NCBI GenBank assembly: GCA_030625815.1
Contig: DAOUQF010000006.1
Location: 1-64,000, forward strand
Source: Eubacteriales bacterium
GTDB lineage: Bacteria; Bacillota; Clostridia; Tissierellales; GPF-1
Direction of reading: 5' to 3'
DNA length: 64,000 nt
This document shows, piece after piece, positions 43,267 through 51,437 of this stretch. The translations under genes and the position numbers were made by a program. The notes under the pieces were generated by a model that saw only the letters and a program-made list of their open reading frames with translations, was not told the DNA's origin and did no database searches. Position 1 is the first letter of the stretch; each line of letters opens with the position of its first letter.

Positions 43267-43968
43267 GTGAGGGATATCGATTCTTATTTTTTCGATCATA
43301 CGGGAAAGAAATGTTTGATTCTCGGTGCGAATGATTTTATTGGTGAAAAGGTGATTGGTTTTTGCAAGGAACAAGGAATTCAAGTAGGCGCCATTGATCT
43401 TGAAGAACATCAAAACGATCGTTTGCAAGCAGAGTTGGGTCTTGACTATCGTTGCATTGTTACGGGAGATGAAAAATCGGTTGAAAGCGTGGTGGATCAT
43501 TTCGTTGACCGGTTAGGCGATTTCGATTATATTGTCTGCAATTACTATTTGGATGAGTTGCGAGATCAACTGATCAAGCAAGATGAAACCTGCGAGCAGT
43601 GGGAAAAACTGCTTCAAGATTGGACCTTGAATTATTTCTTGCTGCTGAAGACGATTGCAAGCCGGTTTGATGACGCGCATCAGCGAAGAATTATCTTCTT
43701 TAATAGCGCAAGAGGATATACCGGCGAGGGAGAGGGGGAAGGTCAGCTGGTAGAAGGTGGATCGATTTGTGAAGCGGCGTGCGCCAGTGGGATCACAGGC
43801 ATGATGACCTCCATTGCCCGCAGTATTATTCCCAAGGGATATTCGGTAAATGGAATAGCTTTGGGTGAAGAATACAAGGAGAAATGGGACCATATTGAGT
43901 GGGCAATGAATTTATGGTTAACAGGAATTGGCGAGTATTCATGTGGAGAAACGTATCGGGTGTATTAG
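43267..43968 (+). CDS. degenerate SDR-fold protein (catalytic Tyr/Lys absent)
   Basis: About 233 residues with a Rossmann N-terminus (CLILGANDFIGEKVIGFCKE) and an SDR-like order of strands and helices. At the active site GSICEAACASGITGMM aligns with the partner's YLAGKAGFLGLS, replacing the Tyr and Lys, so it is unlikely to be an active dehydrogenase. AAGGAGG (43261-43267) overlaps the first in-frame GTG. Translation may instead begin at the ATC at 43276, eight bases after the Shine-Dalgarno. It may be a structural partner of the preceding SDR. Confidence 0.7.
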   Translation: MRDIDSYFFDHTGKKCLILGANDFIGEKVIGFCKEQGIQVGAIDLEEHQNDRLQAELGLDYRCIVTGDEKSVESVVDHFVDRLGDFDYIVCNYYLDELRDQLIKQDETCEQWEKLLQDWTLNYFLLLKTIASRFDDAHQRRIIFFNSARGYTGEGEGEGQLVEGGSICEAACASGITGMMTSIARSIIPKGYSVNGIALGEEYKEKWDHIEWAMNLWLTGIGEYSCGETYRVY

Positions 43969-43988
43969 ATGGTAAAGGAGAATAAAAA

Positions 43989-44630
43989 ATGGCAATGACA
44001 TTGACAAAAGAGCAAAGACAAGAGATTCTTTCGGCATGGGGAATCGATCAACTATCCAAGGCTCAACAGGTTGTAGCGCTTTATGAAAAAGTGCGCGACA
44101 TTCCTTTTGGCACTATCGGATCGCGTGATCCTTACAAGGTATACCAGGCCAATAAAGGGACTTGCTCCGGCAAGAACTTTTTAATCAAAGAACTTTTCAA
44201 TGAGATTGGTGTAGAGACAAAGGATATGATTTGCCTGCAGCGTTGGAAAGACTTGACTTGGTATCCGGATGACGAGTATAACGTTGTGAAGCTTCCCGAA
44301 AACTTGATGAAGTTGTTTGACGATGATGAGATCGTTGATTTTCATAACTTTGTGAAAATTTTTGTGGATGGGAAATGGGTGCAGCTTGATGTAACCATCG
44401 ATGCGCCATTACAGGCCTTGGGTTTCCATGTTGTCGAAAATTGGGACGGGAAATCAGATATGCCGTTATGCTTTGTCGGCACTCATAAAGTGTGGGACTG
44501 CGGAGACGAAGGACATGTCAAAAAGGTTGAACTCACTGCCATGTTGCCGGATGGAGCTGAGGATGCACGAAAATTTTTTTTAAAAAGTTTAACCAGTTGG
44601 ATTGATGATTGGAGAGCAGGACAGAAATAA
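43989..44630 (+). CDS. transglutaminase-like (papain-fold) protein
   Basis: 213 residues, cytoplasmic. A candidate Cys-His-Asp triad is visible: Cys59 in NKGTCSGKNFLIKELFNEIG, His119 in DFHNFVKIFVDGKW and Asp134 in VQLDVTID. This spacing is typical of the transglutaminase/protease superfamily, whose bacterial members act as proteases, amidases or peptide cyclisers. AAAGGAG precedes the start. Presence in a sugar-kinase/dehydrogenase operon is unexpected; the substrate might be an amide- or peptide-linked sugar derivative (speculation). Confidence 0.75.
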   Translation: MAMTLTKEQRQEILSAWGIDQLSKAQQVVALYEKVRDIPFGTIGSRDPYKVYQANKGTCSGKNFLIKELFNEIGVETKDMICLQRWKDLTWYPDDEYNVVKLPENLMKLFDDDEIVDFHNFVKIFVDGKWVQLDVTIDAPLQALGFHVVENWDGKSDMPLCFVGTHKVWDCGDEGHVKKVELTAMLPDGAEDARKFFLKSLTSWIDDWRAGQK

Positions 44631-44671
44631 GAACAGGTAACATTTATTTTGATGATTGAAAGGAGATTAGC

Positions 44672-46243
44672 ATGGGAAAAAAATATATTTTAGTCAATGA
44701 TATGGGGACAACAGGCAATAAGGCGTTGCTTCTTGATGAAAAATTGAATATGGTTGCTTCTGTAAGTAAAACTTATGAAACCTATTATCCAAAACCCAAC
44801 TGGTCAACTCAGAAGATTTCAGAAGTAAATGAGGTTGTTATTCAATGTATGAAAGAAATGATCGACAAAAGCGGAATCGATCCCAAAGAGATTGCTGTAA
44901 TTTCTTTTAGCAATCAGATGATGACTATGATTCCGGTGGATCGCGACGGGAACGTTTTATTGGACGAGGTCGGGATTTGGTGTGATATGCGTCAGGGGGA
45001 ACAAGCTGATCGATTGATGAATAAACTTGGCGGTAATGACGAGTATTATAAAATTACCGGTGTGGGCTGGCAACCAGAACTGGCGCCAATCTGCAAGACC
45101 ATGTGGTACAAAGATAATGTGCCTGAGATTTATGAGAATACATACAAGTTCTTGCAATATAAGGAACTGATCTCTTATCGCTTAACAGGCGTGATGGCAA
45201 CTGAATATGGCGATATGTCCATGAACGGCATGATGGACTGTGCAAAAAAAGAATTATCAAAAACAATCTTTGACGCGGCTCAAATTGATATGGAAAAAAT
45301 CCCAAAAATCATCAATTCAGATGATGTAATTGGAACCGTAACTAAAGAAGCTGCCAATCTATTTGGCGTTGCTGAGGGCACTCCTGTAACTTTGGGTTCT
45401 GGCGATGTAATCTGCGCGAATATCGGAGCTGGGGTTATCAAAGAAGGAATGGGTTATACCTGTATCGGTTCGGCGAACTGGTCTGCTGTATTTGCGGATA
45501 AACCATCCCTTGATCCACGATACAAAATGAACTGCAACACGATGCAACCAACGGGCGGTTATAATCTGGTTATGATTACCGCCGCTGGCGGAATAGCGCA
45601 AGATTGGTTTAAAGACGGTTTCTATGCTACCGACAAGGAAAACGCTAACCAGTCTGAGTATGAAGCGAGTATATACGACAAGATGACGAGGGATACGCAA
45701 AATGTTGCACCGGGTGCAGAAGGATTGCTATTCTATCCATACCTTCGCGGGGGTGGAGCGCCTCACTTTGATATCAATGCGAGAGGAAGTTTTGTTGGGT
45801 TGGACATTGCGCATACAAGGGGACATATGCTGCGAGCGATCTATGAAGGCGTTTGTTTCAATATGCATTGGCTCTATGATCTTTATGAAGAGCTGGGGAT
45901 TAGCATTTATGGACTTGACACCATTCGCGCAATCGGCGGAGGGGTATTGAATGATCTTTGGATGCAGACTTATGCCAATGTAAACAGCATGAAATTTAGC
46001 CGCTTAACTTCACCGCAGCAATCAACCGCATTGGGTGCAGCGATTATTGGCGGCGTTGGTGTCGGAATCTGGGAAGATTATGAAGAAGCGACAAATCAGA
46101 TTGCCATTGATAAAGAATTCTTGCCGGATCAAGAAGCGAGCAAGGTTTATCAAGATCTTTACAAGATTTATCGTGAGACCTACGAAGAGATTTATCCATT
46201 CTATGCGAAGCGAAGCAACTTTATTGCTGAGCATACAAAATAA
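44672..46243 (+). CDS. FGGY family carbohydrate kinase
   Basis: 523 residues, xylulokinase-like. The phosphate-1 loop NDMGTTGNKALLLDE is at the N-terminus; GIWCDMRQGEQ resembles the substrate loop (W-D-R). The C-terminal ATP region IRAIGGGVLNDLWMQTYANV is the family signature. It phosphorylates a ketose, polyol or related substrate with ATP. AAAGGAG precedes the start. Last gene of the operon with a strong terminator. The exact sugar cannot be read from the sequence. Confidence 0.9.
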   Translation: MGKKYILVNDMGTTGNKALLLDEKLNMVASVSKTYETYYPKPNWSTQKISEVNEVVIQCMKEMIDKSGIDPKEIAVISFSNQMMTMIPVDRDGNVLLDEVGIWCDMRQGEQADRLMNKLGGNDEYYKITGVGWQPELAPICKTMWYKDNVPEIYENTYKFLQYKELISYRLTGVMATEYGDMSMNGMMDCAKKELSKTIFDAAQIDMEKIPKIINSDDVIGTVTKEAANLFGVAEGTPVTLGSGDVICANIGAGVIKEGMGYTCIGSANWSAVFADKPSLDPRYKMNCNTMQPTGGYNLVMITAAGGIAQDWFKDGFYATDKENANQSEYEASIYDKMTRDTQNVAPGAEGLLFYPYLRGGGAPHFDINARGSFVGLDIAHTRGHMLRAIYEGVCFNMHWLYDLYEELGISIYGLDTIRAIGGGVLNDLWMQTYANVNSMKFSRLTSPQQSTALGAAIIGGVGVGIWEDYEEATNQIAIDKEFLPDQEASKVYQDLYKIYRETYEEIYPFYAKRSNFIAEHTK

Positions 46244-46285
46244 CAAAAAGAGAAACGCTCCAAATGGGGCGTTTCTCTTTTTGTT
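46242..46285. terminator. convergent bidirectional terminator
   Basis: 20-bp near-perfect stem (AACAAAAAGAGAAACGCTCC and its complement, one wobble) with AAAT loop. It serves the FGGY operon and the opposing regulator gene. Confidence 0.88.
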
Positions 46286-46295
46286 GGTAAAACTT

Positions 46296-47081
46296 CTATT
46301 TGAAATTGCAATTGCTGTTATTGTATTTATAGAGCTTTGTGATGGCATCCGGCGTATTTTTCACATTGAATTTTCGATAGATTTCGTGTTTGTGGTATTT
46401 GATTGACTGAACCGAATAATTGAGGTTTTCTGCGATTTCAGATTCTGTCTTTCCATTGGCAAGGAGAGAGAGAATTCGGAGCTGAAGCTTGCTCAGCATA
46501 TTTTTATGTTTTCTGCATTGCTCAAGATGAAGCTTGTTCATCATGGCTGAGGATAGAATATCCAGCAGATATCGGAACTCATCAAGGGAGTTGTCGCTTG
46601 TCGTTAAAATATTAAAATAGCCGATGGCTTCTCCTGATATTTTCAATGGAATAGCGCTCGAATAGAAATCCCGCAGGAAAACACAAAAATGCTGATTGGT
46701 ATCCAGAAAGACAGCGGAATCTTTTTCAGCAGCCAGGCTGACTGCATTTACGCCAACGCTTTTTGGATGGAAAGAGGTACCCAAAACGAGACCCTTTGCA
46801 TCCAGGATCTTTTTGTTTTCTGTGTAATTTGCGCTTGCGAGCATATGAAAAGTTTTATCAAAGAGTAAAAAGATAAAGCTTTGACAGCATTTTAAATTAA
46901 ACAATTCGTACGTGCATTCATTAAAAACAGAGATCAGTTCATCTTCTTTTTCAAGAAGCTTTTCGAGTGCAACGCTGTTCATATGGATTAAAGGTTTCGT
47001 GATATAGGGACTCAACTCGTGATGAATGCTGGTATCCCATGCCGTAAGTATTTCCTTCTGAATCGGAATAAATTCAATCAT
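46296..47081 (-). CDS. GAF-domain LuxR-type transcriptional regulator
   Basis: 261 residues. The N-terminal GAF-like sensor resembles that of AcoR/DhaR-type activators, with LGTSFHPKSVGVNAVSLAAE matching their G-T-(s)-G-x-N-A segment. The C-terminal NarL/LuxR helix-turn-helix reads LQLRILSLLANGKTESEIAE then NLNYSVQSIKYHKHEIYRKF. Such a fusion of a sigma54-activator-like GAF with a LuxR output is unusual. GAGGAGAG precedes the ATG at 47081. It converges with the FGGY operon, which it may activate. Confidence 0.85.
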   Translation of the reverse strand: MIEFIPIQKEILTAWDTSIHHELSPYITKPLIHMNSVALEKLLEKEDELISVFNECTYELFNLKCCQSFIFLLFDKTFHMLASANYTENKKILDAKGLVLGTSFHPKSVGVNAVSLAAEKDSAVFLDTNQHFCVFLRDFYSSAIPLKISGEAIGYFNILTTSDNSLDEFRYLLDILSSAMMNKLHLEQCRKHKNMLSKLQLRILSLLANGKTESEIAENLNYSVQSIKYHKHEIYRKFNVKNTPDAITKLYKYNNSNCNFK

Positions 47082-47199
47082 AAACTCTCCTCTACAACCC
47101 GTTTCTCTCTGAATATGCAACACTAAACATTTCTATATAAATATTCTATCAAAGTTCGAAAGAAAATCAAACTAGAAATGGCATGATTATTTTGTCTGA

Positions 47200-48300
47200 T
47201 TATTTTAATATATTGCTATTATTGATAACCAGGGTGCTGTAGAGGAATAAGACATCGCTGCCTTCAAAGTCGACAAATCTGTTAATGAGTTCGCGGCTGA
47301 CATAGCGTAAATCAATCAAGGTGATTTTTTGATATTCTTCAATGAGCAGGGGTGCCAGGCTGCTGGCAAAGGAGTCTCGAAAGATGATTAGTTCCTTATT
47401 GGTTGCGCTGTTGGGGTTTTCGATGGTGATTAGCGGTGTACTGCCGGACAGGAAGACATCATAAGAATCCATGCTGCCTAAGCTTGTTTCTTCGTAAACA
47501 CCGGGTGCCTGATTTGGATCGCCGGTGTATTCGAAGTTCTTCACGATGGCATTTTGGATCGCATTGCTTACACGGTACTCGAGGGTATCAGGCGCAAGAT
47601 CCAAGGCGGACTGCCCGTAATAGGCGCCGTAAAAGGGAGAATACCGTCTGGCCGTGTAGGCAATGGTTGAAAAATCGGTTTCCAATTGCATGATTTCGCT
47701 CAATCGTTCAACTACGCCGTCCAGTTTTTCTTGTTTCCAATGGGGATCCGTATGGTAGTAATCATCCAGGCTTAATACTTCTTTAAGATCAATGGTGGTT
47801 ATATCAGATAGGGAATCTTTGAGAAGCTCTTCCAGTTTTTGATAATTCATGGAGAGGAAGTCTGGAGTTTCCTCGACATAATAGTTTTTTTCAGGGATCA
47901 TGGCGAAATAGACCTGACTCTCTTGCAGGAGCGTCTTTGTAATGGCATTGATATACTCAGAGAAGTGGATTACACTCGTCTCGTCCAGTGGATATTCGAG
48001 TTTAAAAGCATCATTACCAATGACGACAATGTCGTTGTTATCGGTTTTTTTCAGAATTGTGTGTGCTACAGATGCTTTGAGTCTTCGAAACTGATCACGA
48101 AGAATAAACTGATCCAGAGCGGCTTTATCGAAGTCGCCTAAAAAATCGCCTGTCAAAAGTTTTCGGATTTCGAGATCTTCAAACTGATGGAGTTCTCGGC
48201 GCTCCGCAAAGGAGACTATCGTGGGTGGGGTGAGCACGTTCAGGATGGCGATTGAGAATAAAAGAATCATAAATGAGAATACTACAATTTTATTTTTCAT
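47200..48300 (-). CDS. DHHW-family (AlgJ/AlgX-like) acyltransferase accessory protein
   Basis: 366 residues with an N-terminal membrane anchor (VVFSFMILLFSIAILNVL). The SGNH-like fold is marked by YYHTDPHWKQEKLDGVVERL (the D-x-H-W element) and RDSFASSLAP (Ser region). DHHW/AlgJ proteins complete O-acetylation of exported polysaccharides together with an MBOAT protein. The MBOAT gene lies two bases upstream on the same strand, confirming the pair. The modified polymer is unknown. Confidence 0.85.
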   Translation of the reverse strand: MKNKIVVFSFMILLFSIAILNVLTPPTIVSFAERRELHQFEDLEIRKLLTGDFLGDFDKAALDQFILRDQFRRLKASVAHTILKKTDNNDIVVIGNDAFKLEYPLDETSVIHFSEYINAITKTLLQESQVYFAMIPEKNYYVEETPDFLSMNYQKLEELLKDSLSDITTIDLKEVLSLDDYYHTDPHWKQEKLDGVVERLSEIMQLETDFSTIAYTARRYSPFYGAYYGQSALDLAPDTLEYRVSNAIQNAIVKNFEYTGDPNQAPGVYEETSLGSMDSYDVFLSGSTPLITIENPNSATNKELIIFRDSFASSLAPLLIEEYQKITLIDLRYVSRELINRFVDFEGSDVLFLYSTLVINNSNILK

Positions 48301-48302
48301 AA

Positions 48303-49706
48303 CTAAAACCTAAAATACAAGAATGGATTAAAAGACGAATCCACCAAGTACCCTGTGACCAATAGAAGTAGAGACAATAGAAATACGGGTTCCAATCCGT
48401 TGATGAGCTTTTCCGATTTGTTGTGCTTGATTCCCCAGTGAATAAGATTTTTCATCACGGGAGTAGCCCCAATTATGGCGATGAGAATAATGATCGCATA
48501 ACTACGGAGATAGTAGACGGCCTCCGCATTGAGGATTGGAATCTTAAGAAGACCAAACATTCCCTGGAGGGTAAGGCCTATGGTGTGCAGATTCTCGTTG
48601 TTGAAAATGACAAAGCCAATGACAACAATGAAGAGTACGTAAAGGTGCTGGACGGATTTTGGCAATTGTTGCAAAAGTCTGTTGAGAATCGCTTTTTCAA
48701 GCATTAAGATGATACCAAAGTATAGACCCCAAATGATGAAATTCCAGTTTGCTCCGTGCCAAAAACCTGTTAAAAACCATACGATGAAAATGTTGCGAAA
48801 CCAGTTCAGGTTTGAACCGCGGTTGCCCCCCAAGGGAATGTATAAGTAATCCTTAAACCAGGTGCCCAAGGAGATATGCCACCGACGCCAAAATTCTGAG
48901 ATGCTTTTGGAGACATAGGGATAATTGAAGTTTTCGAGAAAATGAAAGCCAAAGATTCGTCCCAAACCAATGGCCATATCGCTATATCCTGAAAAATCAA
49001 AATAGATTTGCAAGGAAAAAGCAATGGCGCCCATCCAATAAAAAAGAATAGAGGATGAATTGGCGGAACATGTAATTTGATAGAGCTCTCCCAATTGGTT
49101 GGCAATTAAGACCTTTTTGGCTAGACCGATAACAAATCGTCTGACGCCATAGGCAAAGAGGTCAAAGGAGTGGGTCCGTTCATTGATTTCTTCCGCAATG
49201 GTTCGATAGCGTACGATTGGACCGGCGACCAATTGTGGGAACAGCGTAATATACGTAGCCAAACCCAGCGGATTTTTTTGGATGCTTGCTTCGTTTCGAT
49301 AGACATCAATGGTGTAACTCATGGTTTGGAAAGTGAAAAAGCTGATGCCCAGAGGAAGGGGAAGCTGCAGCAAAGAAAAATTCGTCGAAAAAAGCGCGTT
49401 GATATTTCCAATAAAAAAGTCCGAGTATTTAAAGAATCCTAGAATGGATAAATTTAAGACAATCGATGAAATTAAAGCGTATTTTGCAGCTGGAGTTCCT
49501 CGCTTTTTATCAATGATCAAACTGTGGGTGTAATCCACGACGGTAGAAAAAAGTAAGATAATGGTATATCTGGGTTCACCAAAAAAATAGAATCCGAGGC
49601 TACTGATTAGTAGAACAAGATTCTTGAACTTGGCGGGAACCGCAAAGTAAATGAGGAATACGAGCGGTAAAAAATAATAGATAAAACTAATGCTTGAAAA
49701 TAACAT
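48303..49706 (-). CDS. MBOAT family O-acyltransferase (AlgI/DltB-like)
   Basis: 467-residue multi-pass membrane enzyme. The MBOAT core includes LPLGISFFTFQTMSYTIDVY, PQLVAGPIVRY, WRRWHISLGTWFKDYLYIPL and the catalytic-His segment FLTGFWHGANWNFIIWG. It moves acyl groups from the cytoplasmic donor across the membrane to a surface polymer. It is cotranscribed with the DHHW gene. AAGGAGTT precedes the start. A hairpin separates it from the DUF4358 gene upstream. Confidence 0.95.
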   Translation of the reverse strand: MLFSSISFIYYFLPLVFLIYFAVPAKFKNLVLLISSLGFYFFGEPRYTIILLFSTVVDYTHSLIIDKKRGTPAAKYALISSIVLNLSILGFFKYSDFFIGNINALFSTNFSLLQLPLPLGISFFTFQTMSYTIDVYRNEASIQKNPLGLATYITLFPQLVAGPIVRYRTIAEEINERTHSFDLFAYGVRRFVIGLAKKVLIANQLGELYQITCSANSSSILFYWMGAIAFSLQIYFDFSGYSDMAIGLGRIFGFHFLENFNYPYVSKSISEFWRRWHISLGTWFKDYLYIPLGGNRGSNLNWFRNIFIVWFLTGFWHGANWNFIIWGLYFGIILMLEKAILNRLLQQLPKSVQHLYVLFIVVIGFVIFNNENLHTIGLTLQGMFGLLKIPILNAEAVYYLRSYAIIILIAIIGATPVMKNLIHWGIKHNKSEKLINGLEPVFLLSLLLLVTGYLVDSSFNPFLYFRF

Positions 49707-49737
49707 AGAACTCCTTCACTTTCTGTAAGAATAATAA

Positions 49738-49785
49738 AAGGCGATGAAGCCCCTTGCATACGCATGTATGAGGGATCATCGCCTT
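49738..49785. terminator. hairpin terminator between the DUF4358 and MBOAT genes
   Basis: 10-bp outer arms AAGGCGATGA/TCATCGCCTT with an inner CCC/GGG and CATA/TATG helix. On the minus strand a T-rich run (TTTTATTATT) follows, so it terminates or attenuates DUF4358 transcription before the MBOAT gene. Confidence 0.75.
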
Positions 49786-49797
49786 ATTGTTATACCC

Positions 49798-50286
49798 TTA
49801 TTCTGCTAGTGCTAAAAAGCTTTCATGTAGCGTATCGGCGTCGTGGCTCATAATCAATACGACAATATCGCCAACATGATCAACAATTACTTGATCGTCT
49901 TCTACACCTACGCAAATCCATTTTCGCGGATCGACATTTTCTTTGATGGAAGTTTCAATGCTTTCAATATCTGCATTTTCTGCTACGCGAAGCAGTACAA
50001 CAGAATGTGCAACAGAGGACATCATGGGTTCAGATGCGATTCCTTTTATATAGGATACATCGTTGTTGCCCAAGAAGTATGCTTCGTTTTCTTCATTAAG
50101 TTCTGTGATCATAGTTTGGGGAAGTTCAAGTTCTGTTCCACCATAGATGTTTTCAATAATCTCTTCCAATGTTCCGGAAATTTGAGGGGCTTCTGTTACG
50201 GGTTCCTCAACTGGAGCGGTGCTTCCGCAACCTGCGAGACTAAAAACCATCAAACCTGCAACAATCAACAATAATACTTTTTTCAT
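49798..50286 (-). CDS. DUF4358 family lipoprotein
   Basis: 162 residues. Lipoprotein signal MKKVLLLIVAGLMVFSLAGC with Cys20, a short acidic linker, then the DUF4358 region (LEEIIENIYGG, with a PRKWICVGVEDDQVIVDHVG end). The family recurs beside MBOAT/DHHW genes in clostridia but has no established function. AAAGGAGAAAG precedes the start. I infer a surface accessory of the O-acylation system. Confidence 0.85.
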   Translation of the reverse strand: MKKVLLLIVAGLMVFSLAGCGSTAPVEEPVTEAPQISGTLEEIIENIYGGTELELPQTMITELNEENEAYFLGNNDVSYIKGIASEPMMSSVAHSVVLLRVAENADIESIETSIKENVDPRKWICVGVEDDQVIVDHVGDIVVLIMSHDADTLHESFLALAE

Positions 50287-50533
50287 TTCTTTCTCCTTTT
50301 ATGTCTGTGTTTTTTTGTTCTGTAGGTACAGACGGACATGAAATGAAAAAGTTTCATTTCAATCAGATTTTGTTCTTTTTGGTTTTGTATTCTATAAATT
50401 TACATCAATGGAACAAACTTCATTTTAAGCAATATGGGAGATTGATTTCATTGTTTAATTCGCGGAGAATGGGGTGTTAGGTAGATGTTTGCGGGTATAA
50501 AATCAGTGTACATGAATGATAAGGAGTGATCGA

Positions 50534-50842
50534 ATGACCCCACAATCAGGCAATGCGCACGGCTCAGGTTTTCATCTGAAAACAAAGAATACTTTAAGGG
50601 AAAAGGCCAAGAAACATTACACGGAAGAACGAAAAGAAATGGAACATGAATTTGAGTCAACGGAACAAGAGATCTTGAAAGCGATGAATGAACGGTATGA
50701 ATTTGGTGAAATGAAGCGTGAACATAACCGATATATCCTTGAGTTTTTTAATCGAAATACGAAAGACAAGAAGAATTTTACCATTGCTTTTGAAGAGAAT
50801 TATGTTAAGTTGAAACACTTATGGGAAACTGAAGAAGAGTAA
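50534..50842 (+). CDS. small charged helical protein, unknown function
   Basis: 102 residues, very rich in Lys/Glu/Arg, almost entirely helical after residue 18 (LREKAKKHYTEERKEMEHEF, STEQEILKAMNERYEFGEMK). It has no membrane segment or signal. AAGGAGTGATCGA places the start at 50534, six codons after an upstream ATG that lacks a site. TATAAA at 50495 could be a -10 element. A terminator follows. Family not recognised. Confidence 0.7.
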   Translation: MTPQSGNAHGSGFHLKTKNTLREKAKKHYTEERKEMEHEFESTEQEILKAMNERYEFGEMKREHNRYILEFFNRNTKDKKNFTIAFEENYVKLKHLWETEEE

Positions 50843-50844
50843 TG

Positions 50845-50873
50845 GATGCGAGTTTTACACTCGCATCTTTTTT
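50845..50873 (+). terminator. intrinsic terminator
   Basis: 9-bp stem GATGCGAGT/ACTCGCATC followed by six T residues. Confidence 0.85.
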
Positions 50874-50907
50874 GTATGAATCGCAAATGAAACGGGAGGG
50901 AGAATAG

Positions 50908-51201
50908 ATGACGAGGCATACGACTTGGGTAGAAAACTTGGAAGTATATGTAGTCGGTCAGGGTCAAATTCAGTACAATGAAAAAGAAAGTGGATACTTT
51001 GGTGAGGCGATTGTGAGATTGGCAATGTACGAAAACTTCCATGAGGACTTGCTTCGCGAACAAGAGGTGCTTTTGAAAAAGCTGGAGGGACTTCGCGCGG
51101 AGGGGAAGACGAGGACTGTTACTTTCAAGCAATTGGTGGCAGCCAAGTTGACAAACAGTCACGTGCTTCTTCTTTTGGCGCAGCATGGGTTGCGGGAATA
51201 A
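50908..51201 (+). CDS. small protein of unknown function
   Basis: 97 residues; N-terminal beta-like segment (VENLEVYVVGQGQIQYNEKE), then helices including LLREQEVLLKKLEGLRAEGK and a hydrophobic C-terminal helix (LTNSHVLLLLAQHGL). GGGAGGGAGAATAG precedes the ATG. No recognised family. A possible short gene follows at 51213 with its own Shine-Dalgarno. Confidence 0.7.
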   Translation: MTRHTTWVENLEVYVVGQGQIQYNEKESGYFGEAIVRLAMYENFHEDLLREQEVLLKKLEGLRAEGKTRTVTFKQLVAAKLTNSHVLLLLAQHGLRE

Positions 51202-51212
51202 GGAGTGAAATT

Positions 51213-51359
51213 GTGATAGAGTCAGGGATGATGGGGCTGGGTGCAATCGGGTATTTGCTGCAATTTGATCCATTGATTTTTTGCGCTGAACATTGGATTG
51301 GATGGAGCGATGTTGTTTGGATCCCTGTTATTTATCACCGATTTTATACAAATATATGA
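51213..51359 (+). CDS. possible 48-residue hydrophobic protein
   Basis: GTG start preceded by AAGGAG eight bases upstream. The product is hydrophobic and tryptophan-rich (ESGMMGLGAIGYLLQFDPLI, EHWIGWSDVVWIPVIYHRF). It lies in the otherwise empty stretch before the purine riboswitch. It could be a true small membrane-associated protein or a decayed gene end. Confidence 0.35.
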   Translation: MIESGMMGLGAIGYLLQFDPLIFCAEHWIGWSDVVWIPVIYHRFYTNI

Positions 51360-51385
51360 ATATTACGATTTTTGCAAATCATTGG

Positions 51386-51414
51386 TTGTCAAACTGTTAC
51401 TTCTATGTTATTAT
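51386..51414 (+). promoter_or_regulatory. promoter of the purine riboswitch operon
   Basis: TTGTCA (51386-51391), a 17-bp spacer and TATTAT (51409-51414). It is placed about 25 bp before the aptamer. Confidence 0.75.
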
Positions 51415-51437
51415 TCAATTTGTTCCATAAAATAGAA

